This document shows, in pieces, positions 9,149 to 19,500 of a stretch of DNA of 64,000 nucleotides; position 1 is the stretch's first letter; each line of letters starts with the position of its first letter. The translations under genes and the position numbers were made by a program. Source of the stretch: PVC group bacterium. Its GTDB lineage: Bacteria > Verrucomicrobiota > Kiritimatiellia > CAIKKV01 > CAITUY01. The stretch spans positions 48,616-112,615 of the forward strand of contig CAMBRF010000006.1 of assembly GCA_945870225.1 (NCBI GenBank), in the 5' to 3' direction. Under the pieces are notes generated by a model. That model was given only the letters and a program-made list of their open reading frames with translations. It was not told where the DNA came from and did no database searches.

Positions 9149-9283
9149 CTAGCAGCCTGTCGAATAAAACCCGGCTCAGCCGGAGGCTTCGCCCTACCTT
9201 GGAAAAAACCCTGTATTTCGGTAGGGCGAGGCGTCTCGCCGAGCCGTCTTGAATTGAATGTATTGTTTTCAACAGGCTGCTAG
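9149..9283. repeat. MITE-like inverted-repeat element
   Basis: The ends are perfect 12-base inverted repeats, CTAGCAGCCTGT at 9149-9160 and its complement at 9272-9283. Inside them lies a second, imperfect pair of about 27 bases: CGGCTC...GCCCTACC on the left (from about 9172) and GGTAGGGCGAGGCG...GAGCCG on the right (to about 9246). The whole element could fold into one long hairpin. There is no coding capacity, so it would depend on a transposase in trans. The outer CTAG might be the target duplication. Confidence 0.7.
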
Positions 9284-9368
9284 TCATAGTCGCTTCCCCA
9301 GTCTGAAATCCAATTCAACTGGCAAAATCGAGTTCAACGATAACGTTTTCCTCCCTTGGTAACCCTGC

Positions 9369-9389
9369 AAGAAGGTAGTCATCCTTCTT
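9369..9389 (+). terminator. Weak terminator-like hairpin
   Basis: AAGAAGG at 9369-9375 pairs with CCTTCTT at 9383-9389 across a seven-base loop and is followed by a short T-rich run. It could end transcription of the signalling operon, but the stem is AT-rich and short. Confidence 0.3.
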
Positions 9390-9589
9390 TTCTGCTGTAA
9401 CACGTTTATAAACAATATTTTATAACATATAGGTTGCTCTAATTTTCTGAAGTGTATCAAATAAAGTCAAGATTTTGTTAATTTGCTATATTTCGAGTCA
9501 AATTTCTTGCGGTAATTGGCGGAATGAGTTTTAATACTAAAGTCGAGTAGAGGAAGGTCGGTTCATCTGGTGTCAAGTTTGGTAACAAA

Positions 9590-10597
9590 ATGATTTCAGA
9601 ACGAAGACAGATCTCTTGGGGAGCGATAGTCGTTCATAACGACCCGGTGGCTATGGCTTCCGCTAGAGTTCACGAATCGACTGGCCTTGTCATGCCCCCA
9701 TTATCAGCTATTTATGCTTCGGTGTTCCTTTTTTTGGCGCTGTCGCTTCTTTTGCCTGAAGCCGGGGTTTGTTCGGGCGGTTCGGCGGTCATGGATATGC
9801 ATTCCCTCTCTTCTGGTGGCGGGCGTGTTCTGGGGGTCACGATTGTTTTGGATGGCAATCTGGACGAGACCTTCAGCGGGAGTGCGGCGACGGGTGATTT
9901 GACGCTTCAAAGCGGCAATGCGGGGAAACTCTATGATGCCGTACTGCTGCAGGTGACGGCGGATTCGACCAATGTTCCCGAGAACGGATCGGCCTCGTTG
10001 CATGCCCAGGACATCAATGACGATGGAACCCGGAATGAGCGGACGGCGGGATGGGGTGTGCTTTCGGGTCCGCTTAGTCTGGTGGACTCGAACGGGATGG
10101 CCTATGGCGCAGCGGTCTATCAGGATGAACCGGCCCAGGTGCAGGCGGTCGGGGGCGGGTTGACCGGGGTGGTTAGTCTGACGGTCTTGGACATCCTGAA
10201 GGACAATGCCGGCTTATACTCAGCGGATGGTATGGCTGATGCCTGGCAGGTTTACTATTTCGGGGTGAATAATACCAATGCGGCGGCGTCAGTTGACGAC
10301 GACAGGGATGGCCAGAGTAACTTTAATGAATTCATGGCGGGGACGTCGCCGGTGGATGGGACGGACTACTTTGGGATCAGGCGGATGAGCCGGGGGGCGG
10401 GCGGCGCGATGGAGTTTGTCATGGCTCCGATGTTTTCCAACCGCACTTATACCATCGAAGCGACGACGAATCTTGTGACGCCCCGCTGGGTCGCACTCGA
10501 CTCGATCACCACCGGAGTGGCCAGTGTGATGGCGATGACGGGTGAGACAAACCGGGTCATGTTCTACAGGGCTGGCGTATATTATGCGTGGCAATAA
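9590..10597 (+). CDS. Secreted protein with calcium-loop-like motif
   Basis: A 335-residue protein of unknown function. A hydrophobic stretch near residues 42-60 ending at PEAGVCSGG looks like a signal sequence, so the true start may be the ATG at 9653 or 9692, which would put the signal at the N-terminus. The motif DDDRDGQSNFNEFMAGTSP near residues 225-243 resembles the Ca-binding loops seen in dockerin and thrombospondin-type-3 repeats, common in verrucomicrobial surface proteins. A C-terminal segment (YTIEATTNL) is a recurring verrucomicrobial ending. The gene overlaps the next by 14 bases. Its job is probably at the cell surface with the repeat proteins downstream. Confidence 0.6.
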   Translation: MISERRQISWGAIVVHNDPVAMASARVHESTGLVMPPLSAIYASVFLFLALSLLLPEAGVCSGGSAVMDMHSLSSGGGRVLGVTIVLDGNLDETFSGSAATGDLTLQSGNAGKLYDAVLLQVTADSTNVPENGSASLHAQDINDDGTRNERTAGWGVLSGPLSLVDSNGMAYGAAVYQDEPAQVQAVGGGLTGVVSLTVLDILKDNAGLYSADGMADAWQVYYFGVNNTNAAASVDDDRDGQSNFNEFMAGTSPVDGTDYFGIRRMSRGAGGAMEFVMAPMFSNRTYTIEATTNLVTPRWVALDSITTGVASVMAMTGETNRVMFYRAGVYYAWQ

Positions 10598-11357
10598 GGT
10601 CATAACCGCTATTTTGATCGCGTGGGCGTGCCTGATGGCCGGTCTGGCGCTGCCGGCCTTTGCCCAGGTACCGGGCTATCTGAATTATCAGGGGCGGATT
10701 GTGAAGAACGGCGTGAATTTTACGGGCGTGGGTCAGTTTAAGTTCAAACTGATCAATGCGGAGGGAACGATTTCGTTCTGGAGTAATGACGGAATCACCG
10801 GCGGGGGCGGGGAGCCGGTCACCGCCGTGCCGATTACCGTCACCAAGGGGTTGTTCTATGCCAAGCTGGGTTTAACGAATCAGGTGAACATGGCCCCGCT
10901 TTCTACGTCGGTCTTCACTAATTCGGACATCCGGTTGCGGATTTGGGTGGATACCGGCTCCGGGTTTGAATTGATCACGCCCGACCAGATCGCGGCCTCG
11001 GTCGGGTACGCCATGATGAGTGCGGATGTCATGGACGGGGTGGTTACACCTGACAAGCTGGCCTCCGGCACGAGGGCCCTGTTTGTTCCCACGGCAGGTG
11101 GCGCCATGACGGGTGCGCTCACGAACAGTTTCGGGTTTAACGGGATCGGTGGATCCTTCAGCAACACCGCGCTGAATGCCGCCTCGAATCAGTTCTCGGT
11201 GGGCAACGACCAACTGGTGGCCGTATCCAACCGGGTGGGCATTGGCACGGCGACGCCCTCGTCCCGGCTGGATGTGGTGGGGAGCGATGTCGACGGTGAA
11301 GTGGTCATGAAGATTTATTCGGGAACCAATGTGATTGCGTGGGCCCGAAAGAAATAA
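10584..11357 (+). CDS. Secreted tail-fibre-like surface protein
   Basis: A 257-residue protein with a clear signal peptide (about residues 1-27, ending LPAFAQ). The mature start VPGYLNYQGRI is a common beginning of large verrucomicrobial and bacteroidete surface proteins. Near the C-terminus is VGIGTATPSSRLDVVG, the motif that precedes chaperone domains in phage tail fibres; here it is followed only by a short tail ending KIYSG..IAWARKK, with no peptidase S74 domain. The downstream protein ends in a similar way. The ATG at 10584 overlaps the upstream stop, which implies coupling. Exact function is unknown. Confidence 0.65.
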   Translation: MRGNKVITAILIAWACLMAGLALPAFAQVPGYLNYQGRIVKNGVNFTGVGQFKFKLINAEGTISFWSNDGITGGGGEPVTAVPITVTKGLFYAKLGLTNQVNMAPLSTSVFTNSDIRLRIWVDTGSGFELITPDQIAASVGYAMMSADVMDGVVTPDKLASGTRALFVPTAGGAMTGALTNSFGFNGIGGSFSNTALNAASNQFSVGNDQLVAVSNRVGIGTATPSSRLDVVGSDVDGEVVMKIYSGTNVIAWARKK

Positions 11358-11430
11358 AGGGAGGCAAGGGGGGGTGTTCCGAGCGGAACATTCGAGTTGT
11401 AGTCGGTAAACAGTAAAAGGGAGAGCGGGA

Positions 11431-12762
11431 ATGAAGACGGTAAAATGGATGAGGTTGGCGGGGGTTACGGGTATGGTATTGCTTGGGGTGGGGGCGTCGC
11501 GCGCCTGGGCCGCCGATGGCGGGCTTGAGTTCGGTGTTCAGGACGATCTTTCCGTGTATGGCACGGAAGGAGCCCTGAATGATGCCGACCTCGAGGTGAA
11601 GGGGTATTCGGTGTTCGGGTCGCCGACCGGTTTGACGGTCCCGGCCGCGTTCACGAATGGACCGGGCTCGGTGGTGATCGCCAGCAATCTGTTCGTCAAC
11701 GGCCAGTTGAAGGCGGGGTCCATTGACCTGAGCGGCGCTAATATGACGGTGTCGAACCTGACGGTTCAAGGGTTCTTGAATGCCGTGGGGTCGTCCCTGG
11801 ACGTATATAAGGACGCGAATATGCAGAAATCCTTGTCGGTCGGCGAGAGCCTGAATGTGACCGGCAACGGTTCTTTTGGCGGCACCCTGGGCGTGACCGG
11901 CGCGTCGACGCTGGGCACCTTGAGTGCTGGGGCTTCGACGCTGAGTTCGCTGGGCGTGACCGGTGCTTCGACGCTGAATACATTGGGCGTCACGGGTAAC
12001 AGCACGGTGGGCGGCACCCTGGGGGTGACTGGCGCTTCGACGTTAGGCACCTTGAGCGCGGGGGCTTCCACACTGAGTTCGCTTGGCGTAACCGGTGCTT
12101 CGACGCTGAATACGTTGGGCGTCACGGGTAACAGCACAGTGGGCGGGACCTTTGGCGTCACCGGTGTTTCGACGCTGGGTATGTTGAATGCCGGGGACTC
12201 CACGCTGGGCACGTTGAATGCCGGGGATTCCACGCTGGGCACGTTGAGTGCAGGGGCTTCCACGTTGAGCGCATTGGGCGTCACGGGGAACGGTACGGTG
12301 GGCGGGACTCTGGGCGTCACAGGGGCGGCGACGTTGAATAACGCCCTGAATGTGGCCGGTGTGGCGACACTGTCGAGCAACCTGGTGGTGACCGGGAACG
12401 GCACGATTGGCGGGACCCTGGGCGTGACCGGCGCGTCGACGCTGGGCACCCTGAGTGCGGGCGCGTCCACGTTGAGTTCCGTGAGTGTGACGGGTGGCGG
12501 CACAGTCGGTGGAACGCTGGGTGTGACCGGTGCCTCCACGCTGGCTGATACCCTGAATGTCACGGGTGTGACGACGCTTTCGACCAACCTGACGGTGGCG
12601 CAGAGCTCGTATCTGGCGACCGGTGGTGGCGCCGTGGGCGTTGGCAATAGCAGCCCGGATGCGAACACCAAGTTGCAGGTCACCGGCGGATCGAATGCCA
12701 ATGACTATGTGGCGAAATTCTACTCCGGCCCGACGCTGGCGGCGTGGATCAAAAAGAAATAA
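11431..12762 (+). CDS. Secreted low-complexity repeat protein
   Basis: A 443-residue secreted protein: signal peptide to about residue 28 (ASRAWA), an N-terminal domain shared with the protein encoded at 12866, then residues 145-400 made of short glycine/threonine/serine-rich repeats such as LGVTGASTL and LGTLSAGASTL. This composition suggests a beta-helical fibre. Two adjacent 44-residue copies (11878-12009 and 12010-12141) are identical in protein although their DNA differs. The C-terminus (VGVGNSSPDANTKLQV, then KFYSG..LAAWIKKK) parallels the upstream protein. A purine-rich site (AGGGAGAGCGGG) precedes the ATG. It is probably a surface fibre or adhesin; no enzyme domain is seen. Confidence 0.68.
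   Translation: MKTVKWMRLAGVTGMVLLGVGASRAWAADGGLEFGVQDDLSVYGTEGALNDADLEVKGYSVFGSPTGLTVPAAFTNGPGSVVIASNLFVNGQLKAGSIDLSGANMTVSNLTVQGFLNAVGSSLDVYKDANMQKSLSVGESLNVTGNGSFGGTLGVTGASTLGTLSAGASTLSSLGVTGASTLNTLGVTGNSTVGGTLGVTGASTLGTLSAGASTLSSLGVTGASTLNTLGVTGNSTVGGTFGVTGVSTLGMLNAGDSTLGTLNAGDSTLGTLSAGASTLSALGVTGNGTVGGTLGVTGAATLNNALNVAGVATLSSNLVVTGNGTIGGTLGVTGASTLGTLSAGASTLSSVSVTGGGTVGGTLGVTGASTLADTLNVTGVTTLSTNLTVAQSSYLATGGGAVGVGNSSPDANTKLQVTGGSNANDYVAKFYSGPTLAAWIKKK
11878..12141 (+). repeat. Tandem 132-bp coding repeat, two copies
   Basis: Copies at 11878-12009 and 12010-12141 each encode the same 44 residues, beginning GGTLGVTGASTLG. They differ at about 13 nucleotide positions spread over 12 codons, all synonymous. 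A third, diverged copy follows from 12142. Confidence 0.9.
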
Positions 12763-12782
12763 GTTGTCATAACAGGTCGATC

Positions 12783-12813
12783 GGGGCTATCCGTTTCCCG
12801 CACGGGTAGCCCC
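12783..12813. terminator. Strong hairpin after repeat-protein gene
   Basis: GGGGCTATCCGT at 12783-12794 pairs with ACGGGTAGCCCC at 12802-12813 with a single mismatch and a seven-base loop. It lies 20 bases after the stop of the repeat protein. There is no T-run, so it may be an RNA-stabilising or Rho-linked structure rather than a classical intrinsic terminator. Confidence 0.5.
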
Positions 12814-12865
12814 CCCCTTCGCAGCGGGCGGACAACGACAGTCGGGAAACAAGGCGGATAAAATC

Positions 12866-13474
12866 GTGAGCAGACAATCGATCAGTTTGACCGTTTTGTG
12901 GATGACCATCATTTTTGCCGGCCTTTCTGCCCTGGCGCAGGGTCGGATTGAGATGGGGGTCGCCGATAGTTTTGTTGTTGAGGGAAAAACGGGTTCCAAG
13001 ACGGATCCCGATGTGACTCTTGCGGGCTATACGCTTTTCGGAACCAATGCGGCCGGGGCCGTTGCTGTGACCTCGGGCGTAGGCAATGTGTATATACAAA
13101 ACAGCTTGGAAATCGGATCGAGCCTCTATCTCCGGGGAAACGGCCTGATCTTTCCGGATGCCACCACTCAGGCCACAGCCAATGTTATTAGCCCGCTCTC
13201 CTCCCTGGTCAGCGGCGAATGCGATACGAACCGGCTCGATATTCTGGTCGGTACAAATTATGTCATCACCGGGGTCAAGGTCATGCAAACCTCCGTCATT
13301 CCCCAGTTTATTCAGGTTTATTCCAATGGGACGGTGGTGGGGTCTTTTGCCCTTGCGACCTCGACCGCAGCCAGCGATTTATCCCTCAATCTGGCGGCTT
13401 ATGACCGGCTGGGCATCGCCTGCAGCAATCTGAATGGCACGGTCCTGTTTGTTTTCGAGGGGCGCCGGCCATAA
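12866..13474 (+). CDS. Secreted protein related to upstream repeat protein
   Basis: A 202-residue protein with a signal peptide (to about residue 25, ending SALAQG). The mature N-terminus (IEMGVADSFVVEG...LAGYTLFG) aligns with that of the protein encoded at 11431 (LEFGVQDDLSVYG...VKGYSVFG), so the two share a domain of about 70 residues, but this one lacks the repeats. It contains LIFPDATTQATA, a segment common in tail-fibre-like proteins. Function unknown; location in the cluster suggests a surface component or a short paralogue. Confidence 0.6.
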   Translation: MSRQSISLTVLWMTIIFAGLSALAQGRIEMGVADSFVVEGKTGSKTDPDVTLAGYTLFGTNAAGAVAVTSGVGNVYIQNSLEIGSSLYLRGNGLIFPDATTQATANVISPLSSLVSGECDTNRLDILVGTNYVITGVKVMQTSVIPQFIQVYSNGTVVGSFALATSTAASDLSLNLAAYDRLGIACSNLNGTVLFVFEGRRP

Positions 13475-13545
13475 GGAAAGGCAACGGCTCGCCGCGGATC
13501 TCATGATGATCCGTGCCAACGGTGAAATCGTGGTCAAAAAGAACA

Positions 13546-16500
13546 ATGCGATACTTTCCCAAAACCGACAGGTACGGATGGTTGGCGATCGGCCTCTGTC
13601 TTCTCCTGCCATGGGTCGCGGCGGCGGGCGCGTATTCGTGGGGCGGCGGGTCGGGGAGTGGAAACTGGGGAACGGCGGGCAACTGGGATGTTGCCCCGAC
13701 CTTCGATAATACCGCCGATCTCACCTTTTCCGGCGCGGTTTGGCCGGCAACCTTTGTCGCGGCCGTTCGCACGAACAGATCCTTGACGTTCAATGCCAAT
13801 GCCGACACGGCCTTCAGCATCCGTCTCGCCAGCGCCGCCAACGGCGGCCAAGCGAGGAATCTACTTATGGGAGGCGGCGTGGTGGCCCCCTCCATCACCA
13901 TTGATGCAGGGGCCTCGGCGGCCCACACGCTGGGTATGGCGCTTGGTAGCCTCGTCCTGCTGGGTGATCTGACGATTACGCATAACGGTCCCGCCGACTT
14001 CATCATCAATCGGCCTATTACCGGCGCCTTCAATCTGACCAAGACCGGGTCAGGGACGCTCACGCTTTCCGGCGCCAATACCTTTGGCACCGCCAGAACG
14101 ATTACCCTTGGCAATGGCACGATCAATGTCAACAGCACGACCGCGCTGGGCGCGGCCACCTGTACCAACAGGATTGTCGGCGGCACCCTGGACAATACCA
14201 GTGGTGCGGCCTTGATACTGGGGAATAACCAGCCCGTGAATATCGCCGGTGACTTTACCTTCACAGGATTGGCGGGCGGCACCCATGACTTGAGTCTCGG
14301 CAACGGTGTGGTGACGCTGAATGGAGCCGCGGGCGCCCGAACCATCACGGCCAACGCGGGCACGTTAACGTTGGGCGGCATCATCCGGGACGGCACCGCC
14401 ACCGCCCTCACCAAGGAGGGGGGCGGCACTCTGAGGATGAATGGCGCCAGTACTTACAGTGGCGATACCAAGATCAACGGCGGGATTTTGCGACTCGGCG
14501 CCGCCAACCGGATCCCCGATGGTGCCGGCAAGGGCAATGTGAGCGTGAACGGTACGTTTGATTTAAATGCGTTCAGCGAAACGGTCAATGGCCTGTCCGG
14601 TACCGGCACGGTGGATACCGTCGCCGGGGGGACTCCGGTATTGATGGTTGGCGCCAATAATCAGACGAGCACCTTCAGCGGGGTGATCACGGACACGGCC
14701 GGTACGCTGGCCCTGACCAAGATCGGGTCCGGCACCCTGACGCTGAGCGGAGCCAACACCTACAGCGGTAGCACCCTTGTTACGGGGGGAACACTGGTGG
14801 TCAACGGGTCGCTCGGCAGCGGTCAGGTCATTGTAACCAATAGCGGCACGCTGAGCGGAACGGGTACGCTATCCGGCGCGGTCATTGCCTATCCGGGCAG
14901 CACCCTGGCACCGGGATCGAATGCCGTGGGTATCCTGACGGCAGCCAATGGGGTGTCTCTTACCGGCGGCACGTTCAGAGCCCAGGTGACCGCCACCAAT
15001 TCCGGCAGCTATGGTCAGGTCAGGGTGACGGGGGGGAATGTGACGATCGCCAACACCCTTCTGGCCATCAGCGGATCGGGTTACACGCCAGGAAACAATG
15101 ACTACCTCTGGCTCATCAACAACTCCGGCGCGGGAACGGTTTCCGGTTCGTTTATCGGTTTGCCGGAAGGGGGCCAGACCAACATTGCCGCACGGACCTT
15201 TAACATTTACTATCGGGCAGATTTCGCCTCCGGCACGACCAATAATGGTAATGATGTCCTGTTGTTGAGTGTTCCGCTTGCGGTAGCCCAGACGATCACC
15301 AATTTTACGCCGTCGAGCGGTTCGTCTTTTTCGATCACAGACACGGCGTCGTTATTCGCCCAATCCTCATCGGGCTTGACGGTATCCAACTTTAACGTGA
15401 TTTCCGGGCCGGGTGTGCTCACGGGTTTGACCAATCTGACCTTTACCAATTCGGGGACAGTGCGTGTGACGGCGGATCAGGCAGGGAATGCCTACTGGAC
15501 CGCGGCCCCGACGGTTACGAACACGCTAGTCGTGACCAAAGCAACGGTGACGGTAACAAGTTGGGGCACGGCCTCCGACATCGCCTATGGGCAGGCCCTC
15601 AGTAATTCCACCCTGAGCGGTGCCACCGCAACGAATGCCGCGGGAGCGAACGTGCCCGGGGTCCTGACCTTTGTTGCGCCCGCCACGGTTCCGAATGCAG
15701 GGGTGAATGATGTGGCCGTGACGTTCACGCCGACGGATACGGTGACTTACGCGACGGTGGCCGGCCTGGTGACGGTGAACGTGACCGCCCCGCCGACAGG
15801 CTGGTTCTCGCCGCTCGGGTCCGCCGCGCCGGGCGGGCAGTGGATCAACACAACGAATGCCACGGACGATAATACGGCCACTTATGCGTCGCATACGTCG
15901 CCGGGCGCGGATCAATGGGGCGAGGCTCTATGGTTGACCAACGGCACCACATTCAAATGCGGACGGGTCCGGGTCTATTCCGATTGGGACCCCACGTACA
16001 TTGACAGCATTCGGCTGGAGATCCGCATCCAGCCGTCAGGAATGTGGTCCAATGTGTATGAAGGGATCATCCAGAATAGCGATTGGTCAGAGATCACCTT
16101 CGCCTCAACCAACATCGACGCGGCGCGATTTTCCTACCATTATGTCGCGGGCAGCATCATCTTCTGGCTGCACGAATTCCAGTTTTACGCCGATACCGGT
16201 CAGGTTAATCTGCCGTCCTGTCAAAGTTTGGAGGCCACTTCGGTCGAGGAAGCCACCGCCAACCTGCACGGTCTCCTCGTGAGTGACGGCGGCGAGCCCT
16301 GTCAGTACCGGTTTCAGTACGGCTTGACAACGTCCTACACGACAAGCACCGAGTGGGGCGGGAGCCTCTCGGGTAACCAAAACTTCAGCACCTCGATTTC
16401 AGGTTTGGCCTCCAATACGACTTACCACTATCGCGCCCAGGTCAAAAACGGCGCAGGTATTTCCAGCAGTTCCGACAGGACGCTGACCACCGGTTTGCCG

Positions 16501-19500
16501 CTGACCGGCTGGGTCTCGCCAACGGGAGTCGTGGGTTCAGGTGCCTGGACGAATCTTCCTAATGCGATGGACGATGACTTGAATTCGTTTGCGACCTGTT
16601 ATCATCCCATCAACACCCCGGTTTGGTCTCCCTATCTCTACCTGACGCATTCGACGATGACCTGCGAGCGGGTCCGTTTTAATGCACGTGATATGGCGGA
16701 GATTGACGTGGCGGCCATTGATTTGGATTTGAACGGGGTTTGGACGAGTGTCTACTCCAACAACACCTTTTCAGACAAGCAATGGGTCGAGGCGAGCTTC
16801 CCAAGGGGTACGGTGACCCAGGCCCGAGTCAAGTTCAGCCTGAACACCACCACGTACGGTATGGACTGGCAGCTATACGAGTTTGATTTCTATCGCGTGA
16901 TCGGTGTGACTCTGTCGGGTCGCTATGACGGGACGCGCCGCGTCTCGCTGGCTGTGGACGGACAGTACCGGGCCTCGTTTACAAACTTCGCCACGAATGT
17001 CTTCACGTTTGCCGAGTCGGTTGGCGCGGGGAGCCGGATCCTGATTTATTATGATGATGACAATATCGCGACCAACAGCGGCGCCCTGGTCACCAAGGCG
17101 ACGGGTGGCGATATGACCGATCTCGATCTCGAGGGCAATACCCTGGTTTTGCGGAATGACTTTGGTGCCGAGTTGACGAGCGCGGACCTGGTAACCGCCT
17201 CGACAGGCGATGCGGATGTGCCTTACGGCTATTCAGGCTACAACATCACTATTGCCAGCAATATTGCCCTGCGGATTCCTTCCGGTGGCGCGTTTGCCTC
17301 AGGATCCAACTCGCTGACGATTTGCAACAACTTGATCGACGATGGCAGTCTGAACCTCGTGGGTGGCACGGTCGTTTTTGCCGGCAACACAAGGGTCAGC
17401 GGGGTCTCCACGACGGCCTTTGGAAATGTGTCGATTCCGGGATCCCTGACGGCCCATTCCAACCTGATGCAAGTGGCCGGAAACTGGATCAAGGACGGGA
17501 CCTTCAGCAATAACAACGGCACGGTGGATTTTGTCGGAGCCACGACGGCCGGCGGAGCCACGACGACGGCCTTCAAGAATATCAGGGTCTCCGGTAGTTT
17601 GACGGCACCTGCCGCATGGAGTGTGGCCGGCAGTTTTGTGAATAACGGTACCTTTAACCACAATAATGGCTCCGTTGTGTTCAATGGGTCGTCGGTGATC
17701 AGCGGGACATCCGCCACGACGTTCAGCAATGTTACGATACTGGCCGGCAGCAGCCTGACCGCGCCGGTCGGGGCCCTGTACGTGGACGGAAACTGGAGCA
17801 ATAACGGGACCTTCCTGAACAACAGCGGAACCCTCGTTTTCAAATCTCTGTCCACCGCAACCATTACGGGTTCGAATACCTTCTATAACTTCTCATGCAC
17901 CACTCCCGGCAAGCGGATCAATTTCGCAGCGTTGACCCGGCAGACGGTTCTGGGCGATTTCGAGGTCTCCGGCGACAGTGGAAGCATGGTGTTGCTCCGT
18001 TCCGATTCGGGGTCCGCAAAATGGAACCTCTCCTTCCCGAACGGAGCCCAATCGGTCACCTATGTCGATGTTCGGGATTCAGATGCGCTTTCGAACACGG
18101 TGACCGTTGTGGGGGGCGTGAACAGCGGGAATAACAACTCGAACTGGGTGTTTGCTTCAAGCCGCTACTGGGTCGGCGGCAGCGGGAACTGGTCCGACAC
18201 GAATCATTGGGCGCTTACCTCGGGCGGGGGCCCGAATGCGTCGGTGCCGGATTCCGGCAATCTGGTTGTCTTCGATGTGAATTCCGGTGCGGGAGCGCAA
18301 TGCACGGTGGATCGAACGGTCAATGTTAAAGCGATGATTCTGGATGCTTTGAACACGGTTACGCTGCATCAGGGAACAAACACGATCACGATCCAGACCT
18401 CTGGATTCCAGAATAAAGCCGGCGTGTTTTCGGGTGGGCGCGCCAATTTTGATGCCGCCGGCGCCTTTCAGCTTTCGGGCGGCGTATTTATGGCGCCGTC
18501 CAATAATCTGATTCTTCGTTCCAATTTCGGCCACAGTGGCGGTGTGTTTTCCAATAATGCCGGGACCGTGGTTTTCGGCGGAAACACGGTCATGACGGAT
18601 GATGTGGCCGACCCGTTTGCGAACCTTGTGATTTCCAATTCCTTGACGGCTCCGGCGGGCACCCTGAATGTGGCCGGAAGCTGGACTGATAACGGCAGCT
18701 TCAATCCGAACAATGGAACCGTCGTGTTTTCCGGGAATTCTGCCATCAGTGGAGTCAGTACCACAGGCTTTAATCATGTGACCATTTCGGGGACCGTCAC
18801 CGGGAACCCGTCCGCCCTTTCCGTTGCCGGTGCGTGGGTGAATAACGGCGTCTTCAGCCCTGCTGGTGGGACCATTCTATTTCCAGGGAATACCGAAATT
18901 TCCGGGTCGAGCTCTTCCGCTTTTAACAACGTTACCCTCAGCGGTACCTTGGCGGGGCATGCCTCGAAACCTGTCAGCATCGCCGGGGCCTGGTCGAATA
19001 ACGGGACCTTTAATCCCAACAACGGGACCATGCTGTTCTCGGGGAATACGGAAGTTTCCGGGTCGAGCACGTCGACCTTTAACCACGTGACCATCTCGGG
19101 TTCCCTGGCCGGGCACGCCTCCAAGCCGGTGGCCATCGCCGGGAACTGGACTCAGAACGGTCTCTTCAACGATAACAATGGGACGATGGTCTTCAATGGT
19201 CGATCCTCGATCGGCGGAACAGGAACCAGTGTGTTTCATAACATTGAAATCTGGGGCCGGATGACGGCCCCTGCCACGAATCTGTTCATTACCGGCGACT
19301 GGGTCAATCACGGTGCTTTCAGTAATCACAGTGGGACAGTGGTTTTCAACGGAACCACCCTGTTAAGCGGATCCATGGTGTCGGACTTCAACAATATGAG
19401 GGTGACCGGCACGGTGCGACTCGACTCCAGCGAGCGGATTGGCGATGCCAGCGCCGTCACCGTTCTGGGAACCTTGAACCTCGATGGAAAGAACGAAACC

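Larger units (their letters stand above)
9111..9589. other. 479-base non-coding interval
   Basis: No gene is seen. It contains a long hairpin repeat (9149-9283), a weak terminator-like hairpin (9369-9389), and a strongly AT-rich stretch from about 9400 to 9520 that could hold the promoter of the secreted-protein cluster beginning at 9590. No clear -35/-10 or -24/-12 pair was identified. Confidence 0.6.

Noticed and set aside
9400..9589. Sigma-54 promoter for the secreted cluster, regulated by the adjacent NtrC-like protein
   Set aside because: Searches by eye for GG-N10-GC found only partial matches (for example near 9320 and 9518) with no downstream GC element.
11880..12700. CRISPR-like array
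   Set aside because: The repeats are in-frame coding units with no spacer structure and no cas genes nearby.
13386..14429. Long leftward open frame under the giant repeat gene
   Set aside because: Its product is a proline/valine-rich shadow of Thr/Gly-rich repeats on the other strand; no start site or domain.
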